NCBI GenBank assembly: GCA_030849075.1
Contig: JASAOO010003512.1
Span: forward strand, 1-64,000
DNA from: Zelonia costaricensis
Lineage: Eukaryota > Euglenozoa > Kinetoplastea > Trypanosomatida > Trypanosomatidae
Length of the DNA stretch: 64,000 nucleotides
Direction of reading: 5' to 3'
Shown piece after piece: positions 53,035 through 64,000 of the stretch (position 1 is the stretch's first letter; each line of letters begins with the position of its first letter). The position numbers and the translations under genes were made by a program. The notes under the pieces were generated by a model. It saw only the letters and a program-made list of their open reading frames with translations. It was not told the DNA's origin and did not search any database.

Positions 53035-53070
53035 CTGGAGAAGCGAGGGCAGGAGGTGGGGGGAGGGACA
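53035..53070 (-). promoter_or_regulatory. Putative trans-splice acceptor and polypyrimidine tract for AdoMetDC
   Basis: On the - strand a C/T-rich tract (about 53070-53038, CCCTCCCCCCACCTCC-type) ends in CTTCTCCAG with the AG at 53036-53035. This gives a leader of about 46 bases to the ATG with no upstream ATG seen. It is one of the clearest acceptor layouts in the window. Confidence 0.5.
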
Positions 53071-54329
53071 GATCGGGTACGATGGGCGAGGGGACGACCA
53101 AGACTTGCTGCAGCAACGATACGCGTACGCGCGGAATTAAACGAAGAGGAAAAGAAGCGCGAAGGTGACGATTACTTGAGGTGGGCAACTGGAAAGCCGT
53201 GGTTGACTTCTGTGTGAAGAAAGTGGCCTCGTTGTGATGAGCTGAACGAGATAGAGCCACAGAGGAGACGGGCAAGACCACACACCCCGACCCCTCCCCC
53301 CATCTCAGGGGGGGGAGGTGGAGAACCGCCTTTGTCAGCACAACCGTGCCTTCCCGCACCTCTCACAGGCGCAGGCAAAGCAGCGCACACGTGCACGCGG
53401 GGAGGAGCACACCGCGGTGCTGCGCAACGCCACTACCACAGAGCCTTGCCACCGTCGCTGCGCAAATGCAGAGGGGGAAGGAAGGGCTGCAGTGGGCTGC
53501 GCTTCACACACCCGCAGACCCACACGCGCTTCCTTGCAGAGTCACAAATCTCAACCCCGCGACCTCCTGCATCCGCTGACCCGCCCACGATTCATCTTTT
53601 CTTTTCTTTAAATGTTGCAGCTTCACGCACTTCGGCCTCCTGGTCTGCCACGACACAGAAAAAAAAAAAGAGGCGTCTGACGTCGCGGTGCAGCCGTGCA
53701 GGCGGCGGCGCTGTGGACACTCCCTCCTCCCGACAGGAGTCAGGCGCACAGCACAGCCACGCTAACGGAAGTGTAGAGCAAACGAACGAAATAGAAGGAA
53801 GAAGAAAGAGACGGCGCACCATCGCCACATCGTCGACTAAGGGTATGACCGGCGGGGAGAACGAGAAACGTGGAGGTGCAGGGAGACACGACGTTGCCGA
53901 AGTGAGCTGAGAAAAAGACTGGGGAGGGGGGGACATGCGAGGCGGAAAGATGCTGAAGACGCACCGTGGAAGGGACGGGGGGGAGAACAATGCCAGAAGC
54001 CAAGCAAATATCAACGGGCACCATCAACGGGCGGCGCTGCCACACACTGACACAGCAGGAGGACGCGAAGGGGGAGAAGGGGCAGCAGGCGCAGGAAGAA
54101 GAAAAAGCTGCGATGCTTCGAGCTCAATGGCGAGCTAACAGAGACGGAGGAGGAGAGCGGCAAAACGAGGCGGGCAATTCGAGCCCTGTCATCCGCCCTG
54201 ATCCACCCTTCACCTCTGCCGCGTACCGGACGCTGCGCCCGCCACCGGCTGCGCGTTTATTTCTTCCCTTTTTGGGGGTGTGTCGGCTCCCTTCGCGCGG
54301 TGGCCACAGAGCCCCCCCCCCCCCCCCGC

Positions 54330-54444
54330 AACCCACCACCGCACTCCCTCCGCACCGCAACAACGACGGCTGGGCAACGAAACCACNAACCCACCACCGC
54401 ACTCCCTCCGCACCGCAACAACGACGGCTGGGCAACGAAACCAC
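54330..54444. repeat. 57-bp exact direct duplication flanking an N
   Basis: Bases 54330-54386 and 54388-54444 are identical (each begins AACCCACCACCGCACTCC and ends AACGAAACCAC) and are separated only by the N at 54387. This is the pattern of two contig ends that overlap but were joined without merging. Confidence 0.95.
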
Positions 54445-55870
54445 GCTAAAGAAAACAAAGGGACCTGCACGAGTGCCGGGTAGCCGAAAAGGGGGGAGGG
54501 GGAAGAGTCGAGGCGGGAGACCGGCCACCGGCAAGCCGCGAAGAGAAACAAAAAAAAAAACGGAAAAGGCGCTTGCAAGGTACATCGTGTGCTCGGGTCC
54601 GTGCACGACTGACGCGCTGGACAGATCGCTGCCGTTTGGAGGGGAGGGGTCGAAGAAAAGAGGCAGGGGAAGCGACTACGTGGGCGACGAGCACACCCAC
54701 GCACGAAGGGAGGGGTCATGGGGAGGCCGCAACGTGGTGCACGTACCCGTTGTGAGCGCGGGGCCGCGCGGCGAGGTTGTGTGACGCAGAGCATGTAACC
54801 TCGCCTCTCTGTTCCACTGCCACCACCACCAGCCCCCGTTTTCCCACTGACCATCGATGCGTGCCAAAGCACCAAGTCGAGAAGGGAAACCGACGAGCTA
54901 GGCGTACGGAGGCGAACACGTAAGCGCGGGTACCCACACCACCACGCAGGGGCTGCGGGCGAGGGTGCACATTCAGCACTGTGGCCCACCTAACATCGAC
55001 AGAGCTGAGAGAGCAAAAGACGAACGAAGAGACGTGAACCCACACGCACATGAAGCGTGCGTCAGCATCAACGACTGACGAGAAGCACAAAACGGCTGCG
55101 ATTGATCAAGCCGAAGGGGCAAGATAAAAAGAAACCACCAACAGGAGGGGCCTTCAACACGGCAAAGGCAGCACCCCGCACTGGGGAGTCACGGCGACGG
55201 TGCGAGGTCATCGCGCGCCACTTGCTTTCCACGTTTGTGCGCTTCTTTCTTTTCTTCCGTTTTTTTTGCTCGTATGACCGGCGCACCAGTGCGCGACCTA
55301 AACGGAGAGGGGTCGGCAACGCTGACCAGCAAGAGGTGGGGGCAGAAAAACAGCTGGAAGAAGCGAGAGAACGGGGAGTTGGAGCCGAGGAGGCGCGTGT
55401 TTCGTACGTCCATGTGCAAGCACGGGCTCCTTCTTTTCCTGTGAAAAAAAGGCTCTGAGGCTGGGTTCGTGTGCCTTTTTTTCCTTGGAATCGGCGGTGT
55501 TTTGGTCTCTTTCCCTTGTCGACACCAACGTTTTCGTGTCTACTTCTCCTGTGTGTGTGTATGCGTCAGTGCAGCAACGCCATCCCCGCAGTCTGCACAC
55601 GATTTAAGAGGTGCCACGGGGCACACACATGCACAGAAGCAAAAACAAAACGGCACAGGGGACGCGCCGTCAAGACTCGGTTTTTTTTTTCCCACCGGCG
55701 CGCGGCACGCACTACACCGCTGCATGGTGCGCCCGCTCCCCCGCCCCTCGGGTCTTGTGCTCTCTCCCTCCTTGCCTCATTCTCTCACGTACACACAGCA
55801 CAAGCGCACCACGTTCAGAGCTCAAGGAGGAGGCGGTGGAAAGGGGGAGAGGAGGGGGAAGCAGGTCACA

Positions 55871-55888
55871 GCACACACACACACACAC
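55871..55888. repeat. (CA)n microsatellite
   Basis: Eighteen bases of CA dinucleotide within the gene-free region. Confidence 0.9.
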
Positions 55889-58800
55889 GCCGGAGTAGCG
55901 CACCGGGAGAAATGAAGAAGAAAAAGAGACGAATGCAGGAGAAGAGTCCCGCGGTACAGGCAACAAGTGGACGCCAAAATCACACCCAAGAAAAGAAAGA
56001 AAATGGAGACAACGCGAGAGGCGCACAGGCAACGCCAAAAAATGCGTCCCAATGAACGTAGACGTGATGAAGAAAAGAAGTGAGTGAACAAAGCAGAACA
56101 AAAGAAAAACACCGTCACCCGCAGCGTGACGCTCTATGCACTACCTTAAAAGTGCGGTGTGCCTCAGTCACACACAAACACGCACACACACGCATGTACG
56201 CACACTCACGGACGCCTTTGTCAGACGTCCAACAACGACAACGCGAGCGCACATCGCGCTGCGAACCGCGAAAGAGAACAAAAAAGACAAGCAAGAGCGG
56301 TCTACACAAAGCGAGTGAAACCAGCGGTGGGCTAAGACGTGCGTACCAGCGCACCCATAAGCACCCACGCACGCACGCCAGCTACTCTTGCACTCCTTTC
56401 TTTTTTTTTGTTGTTGTTGCGTTGCATGTGCGGAGAGCGTCTAAAAGCGAAGTGAGGCAGACAGAGAGAGGCAGACAAAGACGGACTCTGCCGCATGCAC
56501 CGCGCCAGGAAAGAGAAGAGAAGATGCCGAGGAAAACAACGGAGAACAACGAAGAAAAAAAAAAGAGGCGGTTGAAAGCCGAGGAAAGGACACAGCGTGA
56601 AGAGAAAACTCGTAGGCGTGAGGCTGAGCGGGGGTGGGTGGAGGGGGCACGTGGGGGGGGGGGGGGGCATTGTGAAACAAGGGGGAAACAAAGCCTTGCT
56701 AGCTATCCAGCACTGGTACTCCCTCTCTTCGCCCGTCCTCGAACCTGCCTCCTCCTCGTCCTTTTCCTTTTTGGGGGGGAGTAGGGACAGGCACAGGACT
56801 CACGCATGAGTCCGTCACAGGTGCGGAGGAGGAGGCAGCAGAGGGCTGGCTCGAAGCGGGTGACGCGGCGGCTTCTCGATTAGGTATTTTCACGTCCTTT
56901 CCATCATTGTGCCAAAAGAAAGGGTGTTCTTCTGTGTGCGCCGTAAGAAAAACAGTCGCTGCGCGCGTGGATGGGTGATGCGCGTCTGCGGGCTTGCGCG
57001 CGGCCCAGACAAGTCGGCGGCCGAGTGCGGCGCGAACGCGCACTGCACATCGACCTTCGGCCAGCACAACAAAGTGCCGCGTAGACGGCACCCATGTACG
57101 ACAAAAAAGACTCAATGGAAAACACGACATGGTGAGGTTGACCCGAAACAACTCCGATCCGCCCTCGTGTGCCAATGCGTCGAGCGAGGGGTGCGTGTGG
57201 CTGGGTGATGAGTGTTTGTGGGCCTAAATGCGGGAAGTTGTCGGCCGGTGGGTCCACACTTCGCGCTCCCAGCAGACCCATAAACACATGCACAACCACA
57301 CAAACAAAACAAGCGCACGCACGCACACGAGGACGGACGTTGCTCCACCGTATGATCTGGCACTGAAATAGGATTCTGAAAGAAGCTTGATGCACCCGAG
57401 GCAAAAGGGGGGAGGGGGTGGATGAGGATAGAAAAGGAGGACCCTCCTCCTGCTCCCTCCCTCCCCCTCCCCCTCAATTCACTCGGGGCCAAGCATGGAA
57501 TAAGAGAAAGAGACGTGAGCACCCGCGCACGTGCATCAGCCTTCACGGCGCCGCAGCTTTCGGCAGCAGGAGCGAAGCGGGCTTTTGCGAGACGGGGAGA
57601 AGCCGGCGATGGCGTCATGAGCTGTGGGACGGGGAGGACACAAACGAGCAGGACACGCACACACGGAGGATGCTGATGCGTCCCCTTCGGGTCGCGCCAG
57701 CTTCACCAATAGGCAGCCAAAGGAGAAAGTGGCGGCGTACACGCACACACACACACACAAATATGGCTCTTCTCGACGTGCATGTCCTCGGCCTTTCCTT
57801 CACTTCCGTGGGCTCGCCTGTGTCCCGCTGCGTCTCTTTTCCCGCTCCGCCATCGCCTCTCTCGCTGTCGCCCCGTCCCTTCAACCGTCCGCGTAACACT
57901 CCCTCCGCCGCAAGTGGCAGCGCTGAGGCATCCTCTACACGCGCAGAGAAGAAGAAAAGCAACAGCAGCACACACACACACACACACAGGACAACGATGG
58001 CTGCTGTTGCCGTCTTCTCTCTTTTTTTAGGGTGCCGTCTTCCTTGAAGAAGTGCATGATGAGCTTCTACCACCTGAAATCGTCTTCTCTTCACCCTCTG
58101 GCGAACCCTTGGGGTACACACACCACTAAGGCGTCTTCATTGTCTTTTTTTTTTCACTCATCGCTGACACCCCAACTGCACGCTGCTCAGCAGTCCCTCG
58201 TCGGTCGGCCCGTGCCATGGCGACTGCTGCCACACGGCCACTACCCACCCCCACACGCAGCTCCACCGCTCACCTGCACCAACCCGCACCCTCGCTTCGC
58301 CTTCTCCACAATGCAGAGCCTCCCCCCTACGCGGCAAGTGTGCAGAGAGAGGAGGACAACAGAGAGAGAGAGGGAGCTGTCGAGGGTCGTGGGCGAGTAG
58401 CTGGAGTGACCGAGATGTCGCGGTGGAAGCACCACACGTGAACACGCGCAGGGCAATGGCGGAGGGTGGGCGATCGGGGAGAACCATCGAGAAGAGAGCA
58501 AGACGGGAGTCGCGAGAAGAAAAAAAAAAGGGGACAGCACGGCTGCCTGCGCGTCTTGGCCCACCACACGTGAGGGACGGGAAAACAAAAACAAGAAAGA
58601 GGAGAACGAGACTGCACAAAACGTGCGCAGCCGCATCTGTTTGCGCCATTGGCGTGCCTCTGCTTCAACCGTGAGTGTGTGGGAGGAGGGAGTCGGTTCC
58701 GTTTGCGTTGTGCTCTGCGCTCTTGTGTGGTGTGTAAGAGGTGGGGAGGTGGGGTGGAGCGCAGCGTCAGTCACGTGGCACCCTCTCTACCGGAGCACGC

Positions 58801-60773
58801 ACATCACTACACGCATACACACAGGCACACGTGAGGACAGCCAGTCCCCAACACCCCCCTCCATGCGCAGCACGCCCGGGCAAAAACCGAGACGCCTTCC
58901 ACAACATCAACGATAGCAAAAGACACAGCAAAGAGCGCACACGGCAGCGCCGCAACGAAGTGTGCGGCCGTAGAACATTGAATTCGTGTGTGTGTCTGTG
59001 TGTGTGGAAAGGCACAAGAGAGACGGACGCAGGCAGTAACGTAGCTGAGTTGCTTATTAGTACCAGCGCCTCACGCGTCGAGCTTCCTCCCTTTTCGCCT
59101 GCGCAGTGCTTCACCTCGTCGGCCACGTCCTCACTCGCAGCACCAACACCACACGCGGACCCTCTCTTGCGACGTGACATGCGTTGCGTGTCCGTCTCTC
59201 TCCTCCCCCCTCCCCACAGCGCCCCACATGACGGCTGTCAGGGAGAGAAACGAGAACGTACGGAGTGCGCGGCAACGCAGCAGCGATCCATCGGAGGGCC
59301 TGAATGCAGTAGGTGGGAGAGAGGCATGGGCAGAGACGAGGAGAAGCCGGTGAGCAGAACAAAGGGGAGAGAAAAGGCTCAGCAGCGATAACGCACCGCG
59401 TACTACGGTGACGGAGGGGTGTCTGCGTTGCTCATACAATCTCATGACTCAGTGGGTGAGCGTGGGTTAGCCGTGCGAGTGTGTGTCGAGGGGGTACGAG
59501 CCACCACCACCACCATCAGCACGGCACCATTCGTCACGCCAACCAACACGAGCACAGAGTCGAAAGAAGGCGGTATTCAGCGTCAAGATAGTGGGAAACC
59601 AGAAAGGGGTGAAGAAGTGGGAAGGAGCGGCAATTGACATATACGGGGCAGATCCCGCAGATGGCGGTGCGTACGCGAACGTGCGCTTCTAGCAGAGTCG
59701 CCCCCTCACAAAGCCAGTGAACACGTACTTTTTCTGACTGTCGCGTGAGCTACCCGCTCAGTCACCACGACCGAAGAACGAAGTCACCAGCTACGAGGAA
59801 AGAGCAACGACGTAGAAGAAGGACGCGCGGGGGAGTCCGCGCGCTTGCGCGTCTGAGCTCGTCTGAGACTGCACTCGTTGCAGCACCCACGGAACCGCCA
59901 CCGCACACACGCACGACGTCCCTCACGCGTGCCCATCTGAGAGCATACACCCGCGTATAAGAAGATCACCAACCAACCATGACACGCATGCACGCCTCAC
60001 GAACCTCACGTGGTGGCCCCACACCTTGACACAGACAAACAAAAGCGCGGAATCAAGAGAAAACAAAAACAAAACGGAAAAGTTAAAAGGAGAAGGCACA
60101 AAAGAAACTAGAGACAGGAGACGACGGCAACCCACAAAGAGCACCTCCCCTCCCCCCTTCCCCCCACCTACACACACAAACGAACAACAATGAGAAAACA
60201 GAAACGACAAAAAGGAGACAGGCCAGCAAAGAGTCGAAAATAAAAGGGGAGAAAAGGGGGGAGGCTTAAAAACACGGAACAAAGGAAAGCGGAGAACAAG
60301 ACAACAACACAAAACGAACGCACGGAGACCACATGCGAGCACGTGAAGAAGCGAGGAAAGGAAAAAAAGAAGGAAGGGAAAGGGAGGAATGGGAGACACC
60401 AAACCATTGGATCTGAATAGGGACTTCGCTCTTGTTGTTGGTGTTGTTGTTCAGGGAAGCGGACAGAAAGGGGGGAAGGGTCGTGTTGTGGTTCTCTGTG
60501 AGCCTTCGTTGCGTCACTTTGTGCCTTCGTAAGGAACATGCAGGCGGGGAAAACAAGTGACTTCACTGCGTGCTGAAGTAGAGGCGTGCCACGCGCAGCG
60601 CCCCTCACGACCGGTCATGCATGCGCATACCTGCTGTGCTGTCGCCTCGCTTCTCCCTTCCACCTTCCCCTTCCATTCCCTCGTGTTCTTTTTTTTCGCG
60701 TCCGCGTCCTCGTGACCCGCGCTACCTGCACACAAACGGCTGGTGCGCAACAGCGGAGCAGCCGCGCTTCTGT

Positions 60774-60796
60774 NCCGGGGGGGGGGGGGGGGGGGC
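60774..60796. repeat. N followed by a G20 run, probable assembly gap
   Basis: A single N at 60774 is followed after CC by about 20 G (60777-60796). Like the site at 4131-4191, it marks a homopolymer that the assembly did not cross cleanly. Confidence 0.85.
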
Positions 60797-63700
60797 GGGG
60801 ACATCGGTTGCACAGACGTGCACATTAGCGCAGAGGGGCAGCAGGGACGCGTGAGAAAGGGGAGGCGCGGTGGGTGGGTTCCGTCTTCGATTCACGCGTG
60901 AGTGTCAAGTTAAAAAAGAAAACGGGGGAGGGGGGAAGGTGCGGGTGGGTGGGTGGGTGAGGTAAGGGAGTACGGGCACGCGTGTTGCGTCACGACGAGC
61001 AAGAAGATCGAAGCCGGGGGGTTAAAGCCTGACAAGGAAACGGCACAACCGACACACGGAAGCCATAAACAGAGGGACGCGGGGTCGCACGAGAAAGTTC
61101 TTGACTGAGCACACAAAACGACGACACACCGAGACACACTTACACAGAAGAAGGAAGGAGGGGAAGAAGGGAGACGGGAGACGGGAGACGCATCTGTGAT
61201 GCAAGGAGGACGAGGAGCAGGGAAGCGGTGGTGGTGGTGCGTATCAGTGCTGGTGCGGGCAGAGCTGGGTGTGAAGTGCCAGATACATGCACGCGCGCTG
61301 AAGCCAAACCAAAGAAAAAAGAGGAACGACTCACGCACAGTCGCTCCACCACTCACACATGCACACATGCATAGTGCATGGTCCGTGCCCTGGCTTGCAA
61401 ACCCCCCCCTCCTTCCTCTTCACCGTCTTCTCTTTTCCTTCTGCTCTCCTGCGAAGGAGCTCAGTGCTGTGCTGTGCGTGGCTGTGCGTGGTTTCGTTTT
61501 TTCCGCGGCCACGATAAGTAAAGACTCATTTCTTGCTCAGACGTTGGTGGGTTGCTCCTTCTCTCTCTCTCTACTTCTCGTGGCTGCTGCATGGGGGCTA
61601 CCGACCCTGCCTGCCCAGCCTCGACTCCCACTCCCACTCGTCCACACCCACTCCGCCATCCGGGACAATGCGAAGGGGAGGGGCTGTCTAGACAGAATCA
61701 AAAGGAAGAATGAAATGAGGCGGGATTGGGGGGGGAGGGGGAGGGGGAGTGAAGCCGCCGTGAAGATGGAGAGCGGGTCGAGAGGGTGGCGAAGGGGGCG
61801 AAAATGTGATCGCTCGTCACTCGCGTGTGACAAGCAGGATCGCGAAAAGGCCACGAAAGCTGAAACGATGGGGGAAATCCAAAACAAAGAAAAACACAAA
61901 AGAAAACACAAACAAATGCGCTTTGTTGAATACCGGATTGAGCAAAAGGGAAAAAAGAAAAGAAACACAGCAGACACACAACGTGGCCAGCAGAGACTTG
62001 GAGTGCGCCTCGAGGAGGCGTAGGTGAGCGACGGGTGGGAGCGGCACCGAAGAACCACGCATAAGCGGACGAGGCAGTTTTGTGTGTATGTGACCTCACT
62101 CCATTGCTGCTCCCTGACCCAGATCACCCGCCCCTCTCGCGGCACGCGTCCGCGTCTCCGCAAGGTCAGCGTTCCTCCGTAGCACCGGCCAGTTCGAAGA
62201 CGCCAGTGTACCCCTAGCCGCACTGACGAAGAGCATCTTACTTCGACAGGCGGGTCATCTCGCCCCGCGTCCACCGCGCAGCACCACGCGCAAACGGCAC
62301 CCAGACAGACACCGACTTACCAGACAACACGCACGTGTACACACGCAGACACACACATACACACTCCCTCTCTCTCACACAACCACACACGCGCTCGGTA
62401 AACGAGACGCGTGCACCGGCCCGCTTCCCCTTTTGACGGGAGAGAGCCGGAGAGCACTGAGAGGAAGCGGCAGGTGACAACGGGTGCGGGCGGTATGCCG
62501 AGTGCCGCGGGGTGCCGTCTGCGCACAAGGCGGCGCGTGTGGTCGCGACGGAGATGGTTGTTTCGGCACTGCATCTCTTTTGGAGAAGCGGGTCCGATGG
62601 GTAAGGACTTGGGTTACGAATATGAAATTGCGCAAACACACAATTCGCCAGAGTTAATCCCCACGCGTGAGTCGCCGGCGTGATCCACGCCCCCCTCATT
62701 CGCCGTCTTTCCTTCTCTGTCTTTTCTTCTCCTCCTCACCGCACACACACACACGGACAAACACACATGAGTCCATTTTTCGTTTTCGTTTCTTACGATG
62801 CGCAGCGCGGGTAGTCGACACAAATGTGAAGCAGAAGCGCGGCTGTGCAACGCGGAAAGTGTGCAGGGAGAAGCAAGAAAAAAACAGCCGAAGAAAGGGC
62901 GAAGCGGGGGGTGCGGGTGATCGTTTCGGCACACCACACGCGCTGGGGAACAGTAGAAGAGAATGCCCCCCCTGTAGAGCAGAATAGAAGTTTGGAGTGG
63001 CATCATCTTGCACCTCCCTCCCTGCATGCTCGTCACCGCCGCCACCCTACAACCTCCTGGATGTCCTCTCGTCGCCCATCGTCTAATCAACGTCAACGGT
63101 TGCCAACCGTACACGGCACGCCAACCAGAAAACAATAAGGGAGACACAGTAAACGAGGCGGAAAGAAAAATGACGCAAAACACTTCTTCTTCTTTTTTTG
63201 CAGCAAGAGAAGAAAACTAGTTCACGTTGGCGTTGACGAGAGATGGACGCACACTCGCACGGATAGCACACGCAGTGCCACGTGAGAGGGTGGGGGGGGG
63301 ACGGGAGAGCACCCGAGAAAGGAGCAGAGCTCGGGCTGGGACGGCAGGCAGGGAGAAAGGAAGTACGTCTCTGGTGCACAGAGAACAAGTCTGGGGAGAA
63401 ATGGGAGACGAGAACGCACAGAACTTGAGCATATCATACGTGGGTTTCATGCAAACGGGGGTGGGGACAAGCGCAACGATACCCGCACTCCTCCCTCCCT
63501 TCCTCCTAACGCATCAACAGAAGAGAAGCGCACGACAGAACAAGAAAAAGAAAGCCACGAAACGGTGACGAGCGGTGAAACGTGAAAGACTCCGGAAAGC
63601 CGGCTGCACCGTCACAGAACAGAGCCGTACGACTGCACGCACAAAACACCGCCCATGTTGCAGCGCCGCGCTTTTCTCATGGAACGCCTGCAATGTCGTA

Positions 63701-64000
63701 TTCCTGTTCTTGGTTTGTCTTCACGGCCTTCTTTTTTTTTTTTGTTCCTCTCTCTCTCTGCGTCGTTTCGTGGTTTGGGCTCGCGCACTTCGCGTGAGGC
63801 GGAAGGGAGGGGAGGTACGGGTACCTAGAGCAGTCGGGTCAGATTGGGGAAAGAGAAACAAAGAAAAAAAGAAACTCACCTTATTTTCAGCATTGAGTAT
63901 CCTGGCGCAAGCGAAGACGGGCTTGTAACGAGAGTAGGAAAAAGAAGCGGCCAGCACTGCGTGAGACCGTCGCGGGTGCAGAAGAGGGCACAAGGCGGCT

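Larger units (their letters stand above)
52989..64000. other. 11-kb stretch without a recognisable gene
   Basis: After the AdoMetDC leader I find no frame with a known domain or sustained G/C-ending codon use on either strand. The frames present (up to about 275 codons) are rich in His/Thr, Arg/Glu or Ser/Phe/Leu, as expected from CA arrays and purine tracts. The + strand is predominantly purine-rich (for example 55900-56060, 60030-60400, 61680-62000, 63120-63430), with pyrimidine-rich patches at 57440-57480, 57830-57900, 61398-61450 and 61555-61640. CA arrays lie at 55871-55888, 57742-57758 and 57969-57987. N positions are at 54387 and 60774. Confidence 0.6.

Noticed and set aside
56699..57175. 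158-codon frame on - in the gene-free stretch
   Set aside because: First half looks somewhat protein-like but it ends in a Pro/Gly/Arg low-complexity tail, has no recognisable domain and only weak codon bias.
57205..57212. GTGATGA resembling a C/D snoRNA box C
   Set aside because: No matching D box (CTGA) at the right distance and no terminal stem.
61196..62023. 275-codon frame on +
   Set aside because: Mixed Trp/Val then Lys/Glu/Arg runs that follow local base composition; no domain.
1..64000. CRISPR arrays, insertion sequences, rRNA, spliced-leader RNA genes
   Set aside because: No spaced direct repeats, transposase frames, rRNA blocks or SL exon sequence were seen; the window is eukaryotic.

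Overview
The window looks like a piece of a nuclear chromosome from a trypanosomatid flagellate (Leishmania / Leptomonas / Crithidia type). The evidence is: intronless genes, all on one strand; very high GC in coding sequence with G/C-ending codons; long intergenic stretches of CA/GT microsatellites, G/C homopolymers and purine tracts on the + strand (pyrimidine-rich on the transcribed-sense - strand, as expected for trans-splicing signals); and family content typical of the group. From memory and unverified, the set eIF3d / homoserine kinase / S-adenosylmethionine decarboxylase recalls a conserved block of Leishmania chromosome 30. Three single N positions (4191, 54387, 60774) show this is a draft assembly.

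All 16 recognisable genes lie on the - strand, so transcription would run from high to low coordinates as part of one polycistronic unit. In transcription order: an apparently gene-free stretch (64000-52989); AdoMetDC (52988-51837); a PPR-like, possibly mitochondrial protein (50964-49063); an NTF2 + RRM protein resembling G3BP (48015-46939); a 20-bp tandem repeat (44796-44672); homoserine kinase (44255-43227); a Trm10-type tRNA methyltransferase (41820-40759); an N-terminal-motor kinesin (39466-35870); a 2056-residue polytopic membrane protein ending in a STE11-like kinase (31349-25179); eIF3d (24278-22686); a CNNM-type DUF21/CBS membrane protein (20200-18767); a small 95-aa protein (17578-17291); the ribosome-biogenesis KH protein KRR1 (16304-15351); a SulP/SLC26 anion transporter with a long tail (12653-9513); a small Sm/LSm protein (8506-8117); a TPR protein with 12 tandem C-terminal repeats (7020-4441); a helical unknown (3619-3086); and a DUF2817 M14-like membrane peptidase (2415-1186).

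As usual in trypanosomatids, neighbouring genes do not form a metabolic operon. Several open frames continue upstream of the likely ATG or begin at GTG; the starts given are ATG codons placed where family similarity or signal sequence begins. No tRNA, rRNA, spliced-leader, CRISPR or insertion-sequence feature was recognised.

The most interesting gene is the large kinase. It combines an N-terminal signal-anchor, an ectodomain of about 1100 residues that reads like a beta-helix, seven to eight further membrane segments and a complete cytosolic kinase, which makes it a candidate receptor kinase. The 11-kb gene-free stretch upstream of AdoMetDC and the repeat-flanked island near 44.7-45.2 kb are the main unexplained non-coding structures.
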